Assembly (NCBI RefSeq): GCF_016648855.1
Contig: NZ_JACLQU010000008.1
Location: forward strand, 29,530-93,529
DNA from: Streptococcus parasanguinis
Lineage (GTDB): Bacteria; Bacillota; Bacilli; Lactobacillales; Streptococcaceae
Reading direction: 5' to 3'
Length of the DNA: 64,000 nucleotides
Shown here in pieces: positions 20,159-30,051 of this stretch (positions are counted from its first letter, which is position 1; the number at the start of each line of letters is the position of its first letter). A program made the position numbers and the translations under genes. Under the pieces are notes generated by a model. The model was not told the origin of the DNA. It saw nothing but the letters and a program-made list of their open reading frames with translations, and ran no database searches.

Positions 20159-21370
20159 TTACTCATTCCCAGAAGAATTCTCTCCTTCTGGATTCTGTTC
20201 TTGGCTTGCTTCCTCAGAATGTTCTTCTTGCTTTTCTGTACTTTCAGCCTTTTCTTTTTCAGCTTGCTCTTTGGCATCTGCAATGGATTGTTCACTATAG
20301 CTGAAGACTCCAGCCTCCATATCAATGGTGGAATCATCGTCTAATTGCTTACTAATGGCTTTATAGTAAGGAAGCTTGCGGGTAATTTGGGAAACAGGCA
20401 CCAAGATTTTATTATCGTTTTTCATAGTGATGGTCACCAGATCCTTGGTGACCTTGCTCGGAGTCAGATCTACCGAAACAATTTTATCCGTAATGGACGA
20501 AGAAATAGACTTCATTTCTTGGACAAATTGTCTAACTAATTCTCGATCTGAGAATTTTAAGCTAATATAGGAGGACGGCAATTCCGAAGCTGGAGTTACT
20601 GTCTCCACTACTTCTCCATTTTCCAATACTGGATAGTGGTCTTCTCCCGTCACATAATAGGCAACCACTTTGTGTTCCACGATATTGACTTTAAAGGTCA
20701 CTGGGAATTGATAATGCATGTGCACTTCTTTGATCCACGGACTAGCCGTTTTCATATTTTGTTCATAGACCGATTTATGAAGGAAGGTCGTCAGAGTATA
20801 ATCTTCTTCTTTGATGCGACTTTTTTCATACAAGAGTTGCTGATCAACCGCCTTGTTCCCTGAAAATTCAATCACTTTCTGTGTGGACAAGGGACTTAAA
20901 AAATAGATTGAGAGAAGGGCGACAATCGAGCTGATTCCGATTACCGGAAGGGCACGATAGATATGGCGTTTTGCCACTGTCGGTTCCTTCTTTGGTTTTT
21001 TCGTCTTCAAGCCTTTAAAAAATGAAGGCTTTTTCTCTTGTTTCTCTGAAGGATCTAGCTCCTCTTTAGCCGGATCAACTTCTTCTCCTTCTGAACTTTC
21101 TCCATCCGCATCTGGATCCTCTTTGGCCTCAGATTCATCTTCCTCTTCAGACTCTTCTATTTCTTCAGATTCTTCCTCTGAGACAGAAGCTGTTTCTTTT
21201 TCTGAAAGGTCTTCGTCTTCTTTTGCTTCTTCGCTTTCAGTTTCCTCTGTCTCAGCTTCTTCCGCTTTTTCAAGCGCTTTTTTTTCTAAATATTCTTTGT
21301 TTCTTTTTTGCCAGGCTGACAATTCTGTAATTTTGTCATCCGTTGGTGTTTTTTTATTGTCGTCCGTCAT
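20159..21370 (-). CDS. divIB: Cell-division protein DivIB (FtsQ)
   Basis: DivIB forms the FtsQLB-type complex that activates septal synthesis. The 403-residue protein has a very acidic Glu/Ser/Asp-rich cytoplasmic N-terminus (about residues 20-120) and one transmembrane helix (near 150-172). An extracellular POTRA-like domain ([21 protein letters not shown]...), a beta domain and an acidic Glu/Gln/Ser-rich tail follow. A start 12 codons upstream is possible, but MTDDNKK follows TAAGGG and matches relatives. It overlaps the end of murG by 17 nt. Confidence 0.94.
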   Translation of the reverse strand: MTDDNKKTPTDDKITELSAWQKRNKEYLEKKALEKAEEAETEETESEEAKEDEDLSEKETASVSEEESEEIEESEEEDESEAKEDPDADGESSEGEEVDPAKEELDPSEKQEKKPSFFKGLKTKKPKKEPTVAKRHIYRALPVIGISSIVALLSIYFLSPLSTQKVIEFSGNKAVDQQLLYEKSRIKEEDYTLTTFLHKSVYEQNMKTASPWIKEVHMHYQFPVTFKVNIVEHKVVAYYVTGEDHYPVLENGEVVETVTPASELPSSYISLKFSDRELVRQFVQEMKSISSSITDKIVSVDLTPSKVTKDLVTITMKNDNKILVPVSQITRKLPYYKAISKQLDDDSTIDMEAGVFSYSEQSIADAKEQAEKEKAESTEKQEEHSEEASQEQNPEGENSSGNE

Positions 21371-22436
21371 CTTTTCCCTTACTGATATCCTTTTGAAGCA
21401 GGTCATAAAAATCGTCTAGTGAAAGGAGTTCTGTCGATTTTTCCATTGCTTGGTGGTAAACTTGGCTTTGCTTCAACATTTCTTGAATGGTTTCATTAAA
21501 GGTTTCGAGGGTCAATTGATCTTCCTGCAATTGCTCTGCATAACCTTTATCCACAAAATATTGGGCATTTTCAATCTGATCGCCACGGCTGGCTTCTTTT
21601 CCAAGTGGTACAATCAAATGGAGTTTGTTCATAGCCAAGAGTTCAAATAAGGTATTGGCTCCACCCCTAGTCACCACTAAATCAGCCTTCTGGAGCATGG
21701 GCAAATACTGATCGGTTACATAATCCACTCGATACAAGCCACCCTCAGCCTGATTCAATGTTGAATCGCCCGTCAAATTGATGATATTGTAGTGCTGCAA
21801 GAGCTCTGCTTGATGCTCTGTTACAAATTCATTAAAGACACGCGCACCAGCTGATCCTCCGACAAAGAGAAGGGTCGGCAACTCTTTTCGGAAACCTTTT
21901 GTTTTTTCTTCTAAAACTTCTGAAGTCGGCGGAATATGATCTGTGACCTTGGTTACCGCACCGATATGCTCACTCTTTGTCAAACCATGTGCTTGCTCAA
22001 AAGTCGTGTACATCTTGGTAGCAAATTTATAAGCAATTTTATTGGCCAATCCCATCGAGAGATCGGACTCATGGATATAGACAGGAACACGAGTGAGACG
22101 AGCCGCGATCACTGGTGGCACCGAGACAAATCCCCCTTTTGAGAAGAGAACTTGTGGACGCACACGGAGCAGAATCGCTATGGATTGGAGCGTTCCCCAA
22201 GCCACCTTGAACACATCCATCATATTTTGGAAAGAGAAATAGCGACGCAATTTCCCTGTTGCAATCGAATGGAATCGTACCTCTAAGCCAGACTTTTTGA
22301 TCTCTTGGTATTCGATTCCTTTTTTGTCCCCAATATAATGAACTTCCCATCCATCTTCGATAAATTTTGGAATCAAGAGGAGATTAAGGGTCACATGTCC
22401 CACGGTTCCCCCACCAGTAAACATTATTTTTTTCAT
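21354..22436 (-). CDS. murG: UDP-GlcNAc:lipid I N-acetylglucosaminyltransferase
   Basis: MurG makes lipid II at the inner face of the membrane. The 360-residue GT28 enzyme has the N-terminal [12 protein letters not shown] loop, [10 protein letters not shown] near residue 100, the nucleotide-binding [12 protein letters not shown] near 195 and [13 protein letters not shown] near 255. It begins 1 nt after murD's stop and overlaps divIB, giving translational coupling in the wall/division operon. Confidence 0.97.
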   Translation of the reverse strand: MKKIMFTGGGTVGHVTLNLLLIPKFIEDGWEVHYIGDKKGIEYQEIKKSGLEVRFHSIATGKLRRYFSFQNMMDVFKVAWGTLQSIAILLRVRPQVLFSKGGFVSVPPVIAARLTRVPVYIHESDLSMGLANKIAYKFATKMYTTFEQAHGLTKSEHIGAVTKVTDHIPPTSEVLEEKTKGFRKELPTLLFVGGSAGARVFNEFVTEHQAELLQHYNIINLTGDSTLNQAEGGLYRVDYVTDQYLPMLQKADLVVTRGGANTLFELLAMNKLHLIVPLGKEASRGDQIENAQYFVDKGYAEQLQEDQLTLETFNETIQEMLKQSQVYHQAMEKSTELLSLDDFYDLLQKDISKGKDDGRQ

Positions 22437-22437
22437 C

Positions 22438-23787
22438 TTATTTCAACCCTTTTACTGTAGCAAGGAATTCATCCCCACGCACTTCAAAATTCGGATACAT
22501 ATCCCAGCTGGCATTGGCAGGACTTAAGAGCACAACATCTCCAGGGCTAGCCAAGTCGAAGGCTTTCTTTGTAGCATCTGCTACATCTGTCGCATCGACA
22601 TATGAAACACCCGCTTTATCGGCTGCACGTTTCACTCGAGGAGCTGATTCCCCGAGAATCACCATTTCCTTTAGACCAGTAATGTGAGGCACCAATTCAT
22701 CAAATTCATTGCCACGATCGAGCCCTCCTGCAATCAAGATAACCTTGCTGTTATCAAAACCAGAAAGAGCTTTTTGTGTCGCTAAAATATTGGTCGATTT
22801 ACTGTCATTGTAGAATTTGACACCTTGAATCTCATCCACATATTGTAGACGGTGTTTAACGCCCCCGAAGGCTGACAAGGTTTCTTTAATGACCTCATTC
22901 TCTACTCCCCGAACTTTTGCAACAGCAATCGTCGCCAAGGCATTTTCTACATTGTGGCTCCCTGGAACACCCAGTTCATCCGCACGCATGACAGCTTCTC
23001 CCTTAAACTTGAGAAGTCCATCTTCCAAATAAGCACCGTCCACTTTTTCGATTGTAGAAAATGGAAGGACCCTTGCCTTGGTTTTTGTAGCCAGTTCCTT
23101 AGCCAGGTCTTGGTTGAAGTTTAATACAATGACATCTTTTTCTGTCATATTCTTTTGAAGATTCCATTTGGCAGCTACATAATTTTCAAAAGAACCATGG
23201 TAGTCGATATGGGTTGGCATGAGGTTGGTAATCACTGCAATTTCTGGATGGAAGGCTTCAATGCCCATCAATTGGAAAGAAGACAATTCCATGACCAGAA
23301 CTTCTTTTTCTGTTGCTGTTTGTGCAACTTGGCTGGCTGGAAAACCAATATTCCCAGACAATAGACCACCTTGACCAGCAGCCGTCAAAACTTCCCCGAT
23401 CATGGTTGTCGTCGTCGTTTTTCCGTTTGATCCTGTAATCCCAATAATTGGCGCATCCGAAATCAGATAGGCCAATTCCACTTCAGTAAGGACTGGAATA
23501 CCCTTTTCAAGTGCTTTTTCGACCATCGGATTCGTATAAGGGATTCCAGGATTTTTGACCATAACCGCAAAGTCTTCATCCAACAACTCCAGAGGGTGGC
23601 CTCCTGTCACAACTTTAATCCCTTCTTCCAGTAAACTTTGTGCTGCTGGATTTTCTTCAAAAGGTTTGCCATCATTGACGGTCACAATCGCTCCTAAGCG
23701 ATCCAACAAACGGGCAGCTGACTCGCCTGACTTAGCCAAACCTAATACAAGAACCTTTTTATTTTCAAATTGTTTCACAAATTTCAT
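22438..23787 (-). CDS. murD: UDP-N-acetylmuramoyl-L-alanine:D-glutamate ligase
   Basis: MurD adds D-Glu to UDP-MurNAc-L-Ala. The 449-residue Mur ligase has the N-terminal Rossmann-like domain ([14 protein letters not shown]), the ATP loop [16 protein letters not shown] near residue 115, the [11 protein letters not shown] segment and the C-terminal FYNDSKSTN and [12 protein letters not shown] motifs. It is the first gene of the murD-murG-divIB run; a promoter probably lies in the A/T-rich gap after the DUF3165 terminator. Confidence 0.97.
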   Translation of the reverse strand: MKFVKQFENKKVLVLGLAKSGESAARLLDRLGAIVTVNDGKPFEENPAAQSLLEEGIKVVTGGHPLELLDEDFAVMVKNPGIPYTNPMVEKALEKGIPVLTEVELAYLISDAPIIGITGSNGKTTTTTMIGEVLTAAGQGGLLSGNIGFPASQVAQTATEKEVLVMELSSFQLMGIEAFHPEIAVITNLMPTHIDYHGSFENYVAAKWNLQKNMTEKDVIVLNFNQDLAKELATKTKARVLPFSTIEKVDGAYLEDGLLKFKGEAVMRADELGVPGSHNVENALATIAVAKVRGVENEVIKETLSAFGGVKHRLQYVDEIQGVKFYNDSKSTNILATQKALSGFDNSKVILIAGGLDRGNEFDELVPHITGLKEMVILGESAPRVKRAADKAGVSYVDATDVADATKKAFDLASPGDVVLLSPANASWDMYPNFEVRGDEFLATVKGLK

Positions 23788-23841
23788 GATTTCTTCGCTC
23801 CATTTTTATCACTCTCTATTTTACCTTTTTTTAGCAAAATT

Positions 23842-23862
23842 AAAAAGCCCAAAGGGCTTTAA
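23842..23862 (-). terminator. Terminator of the typA-DUF3165 unit
   Basis: Minus strand: AAAGCCC, 3-nt loop, GGGCTTT followed by more T residues, 16-36 nt after the DUF3165 stop. Confidence 0.8.
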
Positions 23863-23877
23863 AAATCACGTCACCGT

Positions 23878-24126
23878 TTATTTTTTCTGTTTGGTCGTCA
23901 TTTTGGAAATATCTACCAAAGCCAGGTAGCCAACAAAGGCTAGAAAGGCTCCGACAAAAAACTCGGACGGTAGTTGAAATATCTGAAAAATGGCGAGACA
24001 AGCAAGGACGATAAAAGAGACGATCAAGACCACCATTGTGACACTGTTTAAGGTACCACGAATACTCTTTGGGGTCATAAAAAGGTAAAAAAGGAGAATC
24101 AAAATCCCTAAGATAAAATAGACCAT
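23878..24126 (-). CDS. DUF3165 family small membrane protein
   Basis: An 82-residue protein with three strongly hydrophobic stretches (about 2-18, 27-48 and 55-72) and a basic tail ending TTKQKK, consistent with a small integral membrane protein. I recognise the streptococcal DUF3165 family by its location between typA and murD and by the FMTPKSIRGTLNS motif. Function is unknown. It follows typA by 23 nt and probably shares its transcript. Confidence 0.8.
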   Translation of the reverse strand: MVYFILGILILLFYLFMTPKSIRGTLNSVTMVVLIVSFIVLACLAIFQIFQLPSEFFVGAFLAFVGYLALVDISKMTTKQKK

Positions 24127-24149
24127 TTTGTTTCTCCTTTCTTTTCGTA

Positions 24150-25997
24150 TTATTCAGCAGCTGCTGATTTTTTCTTTTTATTTGCTTTTTCGCGTTCTGC
24201 TTTGTTCAAGATCTGTTTACGCAAACGGATAGATTCAGGTGTTACTTCCATGTACTCATCGTCGTTCAAGAACTCAAGAGATTCTTCCAAAGTTAAGATA
24301 CGAGGAGTCTTGATAACCGCTGTTTGGTCCTTGGTAGCTGAACGAACGTTGGTCATTTGTTTTGCTTTCGTAATGTTGACAGTCAAGTCGTTCTCACGAG
24401 AGTTTTCCCCAATGATCATTCCTTCGTAAACTTCTGTACCTGGATTGACAAAGATCGTACCACGTTCTTCAATAGACATGATCGAGTATGTCGTTGCTTT
24501 TCCGTTATCGATGGAAACAAGAGCACCACGGTGACGTCCACCAATTTCTCCTGGAATCACTGGCAAGTATTGGTCAAAGGTGTGGTTCATGATTCCGTAA
24601 CCACGTGTCATTGACAAGAACTCTGTTGAGTATCCAATCAACCCACGCGCTGGAACAAGGAAGACCAAACGAGTTTGACCGTTACCAGTTGCGATCATAT
24701 CCAACATTTCACCTTTACGTTCAGAAAGGCTTTGGATAACAGATCCTTGGTATTCTTCTGGTGTGTCGATTTGCACACGCTCAAATGGTTCACATTTGAC
24801 ACCATCAATTTCCTTGATGATCACTTCTGGACGAGATACTTGCAATTCGTATCCTTCACGACGCATGGTTTCAATCAAGATAGACAAGTGCAATTCCCCA
24901 CGTCCTGAAACTGTCCATTTATCAGGTGAGTCAGTCGGGTCAACACGAAGAGAGACGTCTGTTTGCAATTCGGCTTGCAAGCGTTCTTCGACCTTACGAG
25001 AGGTCACCCATTTCCCTTCACGACCTGCAAATGGTGAGTTGTTGACCAAGAAGGTCATTTGAAGGGTTGGCTCATCGATGTGAAGGATTGGAAGTGCTTC
25101 TACTGCGTCAGTTGGTGTGATGGTTTCTCCAACGAAGATATCTTCCATACCAGAAATAGCGATCAAGTCACCAGCTTTAGCTTCTTGAATCTCGCGACGT
25201 TCCAAACCAAAGAAACCAAAGAGTTTGGTCACACGGAAGTTTTTAGTTGTACCATCCAGTTTAGAAAGGGTAACTTGGTCCCCAACCTTAACTGTACCAC
25301 GAAAGACACGTCCGATACCGATACGACCAACGAAGTCATTGTAGTCAAGAAGAGACACTTGGAATTGAAGGGGCTCATCAGAGTTATCAACTGGAGCTGG
25401 GATGTGATCAATAATGGTATCAAAGATCGGTGCCATAGTTTTTTCTTGATCTGCTGGATCATCTGACAAGGATGATGTTCCGTTGATCGCTGATGCATAA
25501 ACAACTGGGAAGTCAAGCTGGTCATCATCCGCACCTAGCTCGATGAAGAGTTCCAAGACTTCGTCTACTACTTCTGCTGGACGAGCAGATGGCTTATCGA
25601 TTTTATTAACTACAACGATCGGCACAAGGTCTTGTTCCAAGGCTTTTTTCAATACGAAACGAGTCTGAGGCATAGTTCCTTCGTAGGCATCTACGACCAA
25701 TACAACCCCGTCAACCATTTTCATGATCCGTTCCACTTCTCCACCGAAGTCCGCGTGTCCTGGTGTGTCCATGATATTGATCCGAGTTCCATTATAAGCA
25801 ACGGCTGTATTTTTAGCAAGAATGGTAATCCCACGTTCTTTTTCAAGATCGTTTGAGTCCATTGCACGTTCTTGCAATTCTTTGCGTTCATCCAAGGTGT
25901 GCGATTGTTTCAACAATTCGTCTACCAAGGTTGTTTTACCATGGTCAACGTGGGCAATGATCGCAACGTTACGAATATCTTCTCTTAATTTTGTCAT
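24150..25997 (-). CDS. typA: Ribosome-associated GTPase TypA/BipA
   Basis: TypA is a translational GTPase that binds 70S ribosomes and aids 50S assembly under stress. The 615-residue protein has G1 [15 protein letters not shown] (residues 15-29), the switch sequence [10 protein letters not shown]3 [14 protein letters not shown] and G4 [13 protein letters not shown]-like domains II, III and V and the TypA-specific C-terminal domain follow. The ATG follows a GAGGAAATC element. Confidence 0.97.
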   Translation of the reverse strand: MTKLREDIRNVAIIAHVDHGKTTLVDELLKQSHTLDERKELQERAMDSNDLEKERGITILAKNTAVAYNGTRINIMDTPGHADFGGEVERIMKMVDGVVLVVDAYEGTMPQTRFVLKKALEQDLVPIVVVNKIDKPSARPAEVVDEVLELFIELGADDDQLDFPVVYASAINGTSSLSDDPADQEKTMAPIFDTIIDHIPAPVDNSDEPLQFQVSLLDYNDFVGRIGIGRVFRGTVKVGDQVTLSKLDGTTKNFRVTKLFGFFGLERREIQEAKAGDLIAISGMEDIFVGETITPTDAVEALPILHIDEPTLQMTFLVNNSPFAGREGKWVTSRKVEERLQAELQTDVSLRVDPTDSPDKWTVSGRGELHLSILIETMRREGYELQVSRPEVIIKEIDGVKCEPFERVQIDTPEEYQGSVIQSLSERKGEMLDMIATGNGQTRLVFLVPARGLIGYSTEFLSMTRGYGIMNHTFDQYLPVIPGEIGGRHRGALVSIDNGKATTYSIMSIEERGTIFVNPGTEVYEGMIIGENSRENDLTVNITKAKQMTNVRSATKDQTAVIKTPRILTLEESLEFLNDDEYMEVTPESIRLRKQILNKAEREKANKKKKSAAAE

Positions 25998-26039
25998 GAT
26001 TTCCTCTATATAATTTTAAATAATATTTCTAACTGAACA

Positions 26040-26048
26040 ATTATACCA
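26040..26048 (-). promoter_or_regulatory. Extended -10 promoter of typA
   Basis: Minus-strand TGGTATAAT (TATAAT 26045-26040) leaves a leader of roughly 35 nt before the typA ATG. The -35 is weak. Confidence 0.7.
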
Positions 26049-26135
26049 CAGTCCCGTTTAAAAAACACAGTTCAGCTAGTTGTAAATGTTTTCATCCTTA
26101 TTTCTTTTCTCCGACTCGATTTCCTTTTCTTTTCA

Positions 26136-26144
26136 TGATACACT
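26136..26144 (+). promoter_or_regulatory. Possible promoter of the rsuA-like gene
   Basis: TGATACACT fits an extended -10, 32 nt upstream of the ATG, and diverges from the typA promoter. No good -35 is visible. Confidence 0.5.
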
Positions 26145-26175
26145 GGTTACAAAACTTTCAGAAAAAGAGGCGCCC

Positions 26176-26901
26176 ATGAGATTAGATCAATTGATGGCAG
26201 ACCATCAGTATGCTCGTAAAGACATCAAACAACTTCTGGCCCGAAGGAAAGTCTTGGTCGATCACCTACCAGCTAAAAAACTGTCACAAAACATCGACCC
26301 TGGACTCCAAGAGATTCAAATAGGATCAAAGACCATTCAGGAACCGCGTCACCACTACTACATGCTCCATAAACCAATCGGGGCAGTGACTGCCAAAAGA
26401 GATGCACACCATCCAACGGTGATCGAGCTAGTAGATCCCCAGCATGAGTACCCAGATCTTTATCCGCTTGGTCGCCTCGATCGCGATACGAGTGGCTTAC
26501 TCCTCATCACAGATAATGGTCCCCTAGGTTTTCAACTGCTCCATCCTCAATATCATGTGGAGAAAGTCTATGAGGTAGAAGTCAACGGTCCGCTCTATGG
26601 CCCCCACATCGAACAATTTCAGAATGGGATTTCATTCACAGACGGCCCCATCTGTAAGCCTGCTTCCTTAACCATTCTAGAAAGTAGCCCTAGCTACAGC
26701 AAGGCCCAGGTCCGAATCTCAGAAGGGAAATACCACCAAGTGAAAAAGATGTTCTTAGCCATTGGCGTCAAAGTAATGACCTTAAAACGCTTGTCTTTTG
26801 GTCCCTTCACCTTGGATCCTCAGTTAGCATCTGGCGAAAGCCGGCCTTTGAATGAGGTAGAGCTCACTTGGGTCAAAGATTTCCTTGAAAAAACGAGATA
26901 A
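26176..26901 (+). CDS. 16S rRNA pseudouridine synthase, RsuA family
   Basis: The 241-residue protein has an N-terminal S4 RNA-binding domain (MRLDQLMADHQYARKDIKQLLARRKVLVD) and an RsuA/RluB-type catalytic domain with YPLGRLDRDTSGLLLITDNG (catalytic Asp near residue 102) and the C-terminal EGKYHQVKKMFLAIG. RsuA makes pseudouridine 516 in 16S rRNA; the short length favours RsuA over RluB. An upstream extension is open, but AAAGAGG 5 nt before 26176 and the S4 domain fix the start. Confidence 0.9.
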   Translation: MRLDQLMADHQYARKDIKQLLARRKVLVDHLPAKKLSQNIDPGLQEIQIGSKTIQEPRHHYYMLHKPIGAVTAKRDAHHPTVIELVDPQHEYPDLYPLGRLDRDTSGLLLITDNGPLGFQLLHPQYHVEKVYEVEVNGPLYGPHIEQFQNGISFTDGPICKPASLTILESSPSYSKAQVRISEGKYHQVKKMFLAIGVKVMTLKRLSFGPFTLDPQLASGESRPLNEVELTWVKDFLEKTR

Positions 26902-27082
26902 AAGAGGCTAGGACTTTTGTCCTAGCCTCTTAATTGTTTTTGGATTGTCGAGTAAGACGCAGTGGTTGAGTGGGCTCTACTACGCTGATTTCATCAGTTT
27001 TTACAGCCCTACTCAACTGTGCGGAGGTGGGACGACGAAATCGAATTCTAACGAATGACCGATTTCTATCCCACTCTCTTTT
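26902..27082 (-). repeat. Dispersed structured repeat, copy 1
   Basis: About 180 bp, nearly identical to 40009-40190 and in the same orientation. Read on the minus strand it starts directly after the rhodanese-gene stop codon. It folds into a GTGGGA...TCCCAC arm containing AAATCG/CGATTT, then a GTTGAGT-AGGGCT/AGCCC-ACTCAAC arm with an inner CTGAT/ATCAG hairpin. It ends with a 13-bp GC-rich stem (26902-26914/26919-26931) and T4, i.e. a terminator. In the other direction the same stem can terminate the rsuA transcript. Confidence 0.9.
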
Positions 27083-27083
27083 A

Positions 27084-27470
27084 TTAGGCGTCTTTTTTCA
27101 CTTTCCCATTCCAAGAATCAAGACCATAAGACAAGACATAAATGTCTGTATAGCCCTGTTTCTTGAGATAGAGGGCCGCATTGGTCACACGAGAACTACG
27201 GCTATTCTCATAGAGCAAAATCGGTTTGTCTTTGCGCAAGGCCGCAAGGCTCAACTTCAACTGAGTAGAAGGAATGTTGCGCGCTCCTAAAATATGCTTT
27301 GCATGAAACTCAACTGGCTCTCGCAAGTCAATCAACTGCCCTTTACGAATCAACTCTTCAAAAGCAGCATTGTCCACAAATTTAGCAGCTTTACGGATGC
27401 GGAAATAATTAAAGGCCATCCACCCAACTACTCCTAAAACAACCAACCAAAAAATGATATTTCCCATCAC
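27084..27470 (-). CDS. Membrane-anchored rhodanese-like domain protein
   Basis: The 128-residue protein has an N-terminal transmembrane helix (about 4-22) and a rhodanese fold: LIDLREPVEFHAKHILGARNIP (residues 46-67) and a C-terminal GYTDIYVLSYGLDSW. The position of the catalytic cysteine in the usual LLYCxxGxRS loop is Glu88 (ILLYENSRSSR), so sulfurtransferase activity is not expected. A binding, signalling or phosphate-related role is more likely, but this is inference. It overlaps yqgQ by four bases and is followed at once by the repeat element. Confidence 0.87.
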   Translation of the reverse strand: MMGNIIFWLVVLGVVGWMAFNYFRIRKAAKFVDNAAFEELIRKGQLIDLREPVEFHAKHILGARNIPSTQLKLSLAALRKDKPILLYENSRSSRVTNAALYLKKQGYTDIYVLSYGLDSWNGKVKKDA

Positions 27471-27685
27471 TCTACCTCACTCTTTTTCAAAAATTCTAAT
27501 TCTTGTTTGTGCTCTCTTCTTAAAACAGTTTCAGCTTCTAAATAATCGAGCCGCTCCATCAAGCCTGCATCATAAAGACGTTGAAGCTCAATTTTCATCA
27601 ATTCGATGTCATAGAGGCGCTTCCCTACGTAAATGATGATTCCAAAACGTTTTAAAAATTGTTGAACATCATACAGGTTTTTCAT
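27467..27685 (-). CDS. YqgQ family protein (DUF910)
   Basis: This 72-residue helical, charged protein begins MKNLYDVQQFLKRFGIIIYVGKRLYD, the YqgQ signature, and ends in an acidic KKSEVE tail. The family binds single-stranded nucleic acid according to structural reports I recall; the role in the cell is unclear. An ATG two codons earlier (27691) lies too close to the -10 box to be transcribed, so I choose 27685. No ribosome-binding site precedes it, suggesting a leaderless message. Coupled to the rhodanese gene. Confidence 0.85.
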   Translation of the reverse strand: MKNLYDVQQFLKRFGIIIYVGKRLYDIELMKIELQRLYDAGLMERLDYLEAETVLRREHKQELEFLKKSEVE

Positions 27686-27692
27686 GTTCATT

Positions 27693-27721
27693 ATTGTATC
27701 AAATTTAGAAAGGCTTTACAA
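27693..27721 (-). promoter_or_regulatory. Promoter of yqgQ placed for a leaderless mRNA
   Basis: Minus strand TTGTAA (27721-27716), 17-nt spacer, extended -10 TGATACAAT (TACAAT 27698-27693). Only 7 nt separate the -10 from the ATG at 27685, so transcription should begin at or next to the start codon. Confidence 0.75.
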
Positions 27722-27757
27722 GATTTTCAAGTAAATGATGACATTTTTCGATTTGTT

Positions 27758-27765
27758 TACGAATA
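27758..27765 (+). promoter_or_regulatory. Cin box (ComX/SigX promoter)
   Basis: TACGAATA is an exact match to the combox recognised by the alternative competence sigma factor, preceded by a T-rich stretch. It sits 7 nt before the prepilin-peptidase ATG, placing this gene in the late competence regulon. Confidence 0.93.
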
Positions 27766-27772
27766 AATAAGT

Positions 27773-28432
27773 ATGATCAACTTTTATTTTTTTACCATCG
27801 GTACTTGTTTCGCCTCTTTTTTGGGACTAGTGGTCGATCGCTTCCCAAACCAATCCATTCTCACTCCTCGCAGTCATTGCGATCACTGCCAGCACGTCCT
27901 TGGAGTTTGGGATCTCATCCCCATTATCTCGCAGCTACTGCATCGTTTTCGCTGTCGCTATTGTCATCAGACCTACCCATTTTGGTACTGCCTTTTTGAG
28001 ATCTGGAGTGGCCTGATCTTCTTAGCCTGTGCCAATGGTTTTCTTTCTCTGCCTCAACTTCTGACGTTACTCGGATCTGCTGTTTTAGCCATCTATGACC
28101 TACGCTTTATGGAATACCCCTTGGCCATCTGGTGTTGTCTCCATGCCTTAGTCCTCTTTTTATCCGGTAGTAATCTCCTCATGCTGGTCTTTTTACTCCT
28201 TGCGATCGGTGCCCACTTTTTCTTTATTGGAATGGGGGCGGGAGATTTTCTCTTACTCGCCACATTCTCACTCAGCTTTTCTTCTACCAAGATCCTCCTT
28301 CTCATCCAGATCTCATCCATCTTAGGCATTCTCTTCTTTGTCCTCAAAAAAGAAAGAGACCGGATTCCCTTTGTTCCCTGTCTCTTTCTCAGTTATCACG
28401 TATTACTGCTTTATACGATGTTTTTTAGATAA
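27773..28432 (+). CDS. cclA: Type 4 prepilin peptidase of the competence system (CclA/ComC)
   Basis: This integral membrane aspartyl protease trims and methylates ComG-type pseudopilins for DNA uptake. The 219-residue protein has the cytoplasmic zinc-binding cysteines C36/C39 and C61/C64. The two catalytic aspartates are D109 (AIYDLRFMEYP) and D158 in GAGD, and about seven hydrophobic helices are visible. The only visible promoter is the cin box. No ribosome-binding site precedes the ATG and no downstream Met could serve instead, so a leaderless competence mRNA is likely. It converges on trpB with a 7-nt gap and no obvious terminator. Confidence 0.95.
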   Translation: MINFYFFTIGTCFASFLGLVVDRFPNQSILTPRSHCDHCQHVLGVWDLIPIISQLLHRFRCRYCHQTYPFWYCLFEIWSGLIFLACANGFLSLPQLLTLLGSAVLAIYDLRFMEYPLAIWCCLHALVLFLSGSNLLMLVFLLLAIGAHFFFIGMGAGDFLLLATFSLSFSSTKILLLIQISSILGILFFVLKKERDRIPFVPCLFLSYHVLLLYTMFFR

Positions 28433-28439
28433 GTTCTTC

Positions 28440-29627
28440 TTATTTTGCAGCTTTTGCTTCCAAATAATCGGCAATAGCAGCCACGTCCTTATCCCCACGT
28501 CCAGAAACGTTGATGATGATGATCTTGTCTTTATCCAATTGTGGAGCACGTTTGACCGCTTCTGCAATCGCGTGTGAGCTTTCAATGGCTGGAAGGATCC
28601 CTTCTGTCTTACTGAGAAGAAGAAGAGCTTGAACCGCTTCATCATCTGTCGCTGCTACATATTCTACACGACCAGAATCTTTAAAGAAAGCATGCTCTGG
28701 ACCAACCCCTGGGTAATCCAAACCAGCAGAAATCGAGTAAACTGGCGCTACTTTTCCATCTTCGCCAAAGACAGCATAAGTCTTCATGCCATCGACAACT
28801 CCTACAGTCCCTTTGGTCATGGTAGCGGCGTGCTGATCGGTATCCAAGCCATGACCAGCAGCTTCTACCCCAACCAAACCGACTTCCTCTTCTGCGACAT
28901 ATTCAGAAAAGGCACCGATGGCATTGGAGCCACCACCAACACAGGCAATCACATAGTCTGGCAAACGACCTTCTTTTTCCAAGATTTGACGTTTAGACTC
29001 TTCGCTGATCACTTTTTGGAATTCATGCACAATGGTTGGGTAAGGGTGAGGTCCAACAGCAGAACCCAAAACGTAAAAGGCATCGAGGTCTGCCATCCAT
29101 GCTCCAAACGCAGCATCAACGGCGTCTTTCAAGGTCTTGGTTCCTGTTTCAACCGCATGAACGGTTGCCCCCATCATTTCCATGCGGAAGACATTGAGAC
29201 GTTGACGCTCCACGTCTTCTGCCCCCATGTAGACATCACAGGCCATACCAAATTTAGCTGCCGCAGCTGCTGTAGCTACACCGTGTTGACCAGCTCCTGT
29301 TTCAGCAATCACGCGTGTTTTGCCCATGCGCTTAGCCAAGAGAATTTGCCCCAAGACGTTATTCAATTTGTGCGAACCTAGGTGATTCAAGTCTTCGCGC
29401 TTCAAATAAATTTTTGCCCCACCTAAATGCTCTGTTAAACTTTCTGCAAAGTAGAGTGGTGTTTCGCGTCCAGAATAGTCTTTCAAATAATGTTTGTATT
29501 CTGCAATAAATTCTGGGTCATTTTTATACTGTTCAAAGGTTTCCTCTAATTGATTGAGCAAGTTTTGAATGGGTTCTGGTACGAAAGATCCACCAAATTG
29601 TCCGAAATAGCCTTTTGTTTCTGTCAT
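28440..29627 (-). CDS. trpB: Tryptophan synthase beta subunit, not clustered with other trp genes
   Basis: TrpB condenses indole and serine to tryptophan using PLP. The 395-residue protein is TrpB1-like ([15 protein letters not shown] at the start). The PLP lysine is K87 in [10 protein letters not shown] (usually NHTGAHKINN), with [20 protein letters not shown], the phosphate loop [10 protein letters not shown] and the C-terminal SGRGDKD. No trpA, trpE or other pathway gene lies nearby and the gene has a complete private T-box and promoter. It may act in indole salvage, or with a TrpA encoded elsewhere. Confidence 0.97.
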   Translation of the reverse strand: MTETKGYFGQFGGSFVPEPIQNLLNQLEETFEQYKNDPEFIAEYKHYLKDYSGRETPLYFAESLTEHLGGAKIYLKREDLNHLGSHKLNNVLGQILLAKRMGKTRVIAETGAGQHGVATAAAAAKFGMACDVYMGAEDVERQRLNVFRMEMMGATVHAVETGTKTLKDAVDAAFGAWMADLDAFYVLGSAVGPHPYPTIVHEFQKVISEESKRQILEKEGRLPDYVIACVGGGSNAIGAFSEYVAEEEVGLVGVEAAGHGLDTDQHAATMTKGTVGVVDGMKTYAVFGEDGKVAPVYSISAGLDYPGVGPEHAFFKDSGRVEYVAATDDEAVQALLLLSKTEGILPAIESSHAIAEAVKRAPQLDKDKIIIINVSGRGDKDVAAIADYLEAKAAK

Positions 29628-29724
29628 GATTGTGTCCTCTTTTCTATATCTTCAATCCTGTTTATGATCCTTTTCTCTCGCTGGCCCTTTGAGCTGCAGT
29701 CTCACTGGGTTCCTTTGAGATACA

Positions 29725-29981
29725 AAAAACCTCACACAGAAAAATCTGTGTGAGGACGATTCGATACCGCGGTGCCACCTCCATTGTAGGAAGATAGTCT
29801 TTCTCCTACATCTCTGACCTGTCTAACAACAGGGTGCACGATAAGGTGTGCTCACCGAATTTTTATTGTTTCAAATTCATCATCATAAACGCATCAGCCC
29901 ATTTCAAGATTTACCACTGCTTGTTCGCAATCACCACAAGCTCCCTGGAAGTGAGAAAAATCTCTACTTTTCTGATGTCTT
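29725..29981 (-). promoter_or_regulatory. T-box leader (tryptophan) of trpB
   Basis: Minus strand: stem I region, the T-box core GGTGGCACC (29779-29771) followed by GCGG, and a perfect 11-bp terminator stem CCTCACACAGA/TCTGTGTGAGG (29756-29746/29741-29731) followed by T6. A TGG codon (29901-29899) after CTTGAAA sits where the specifier is expected, in agreement with tryptophan control. Confidence 0.93.
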
Positions 29982-29987
29982 GAAGCT

Positions 29988-30016
29988 ATTATAGCTCCCG
30001 CTTCTGATTTTGTCAA
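29988..30016 (-). promoter_or_regulatory. Consensus SigA promoter of trpB
   Basis: Minus strand TTGACA (30016-30011), 17-nt spacer, TATAAT (29993-29988): a perfect consensus promoter driving the T-box leader. Confidence 0.92.
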
Positions 30017-30051
30017 CAAAAATTTTAAAAAGGCGCTAAAATGTTCGGATT

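Noticed and set aside
28629..29381. 250-residue open frame on the plus strand opposite trpB
   Set aside because: It lies wholly inside the highly conserved trpB on the other strand, has no ribosome-binding site and reads as an unstructured Cys/His-rich shadow translation.
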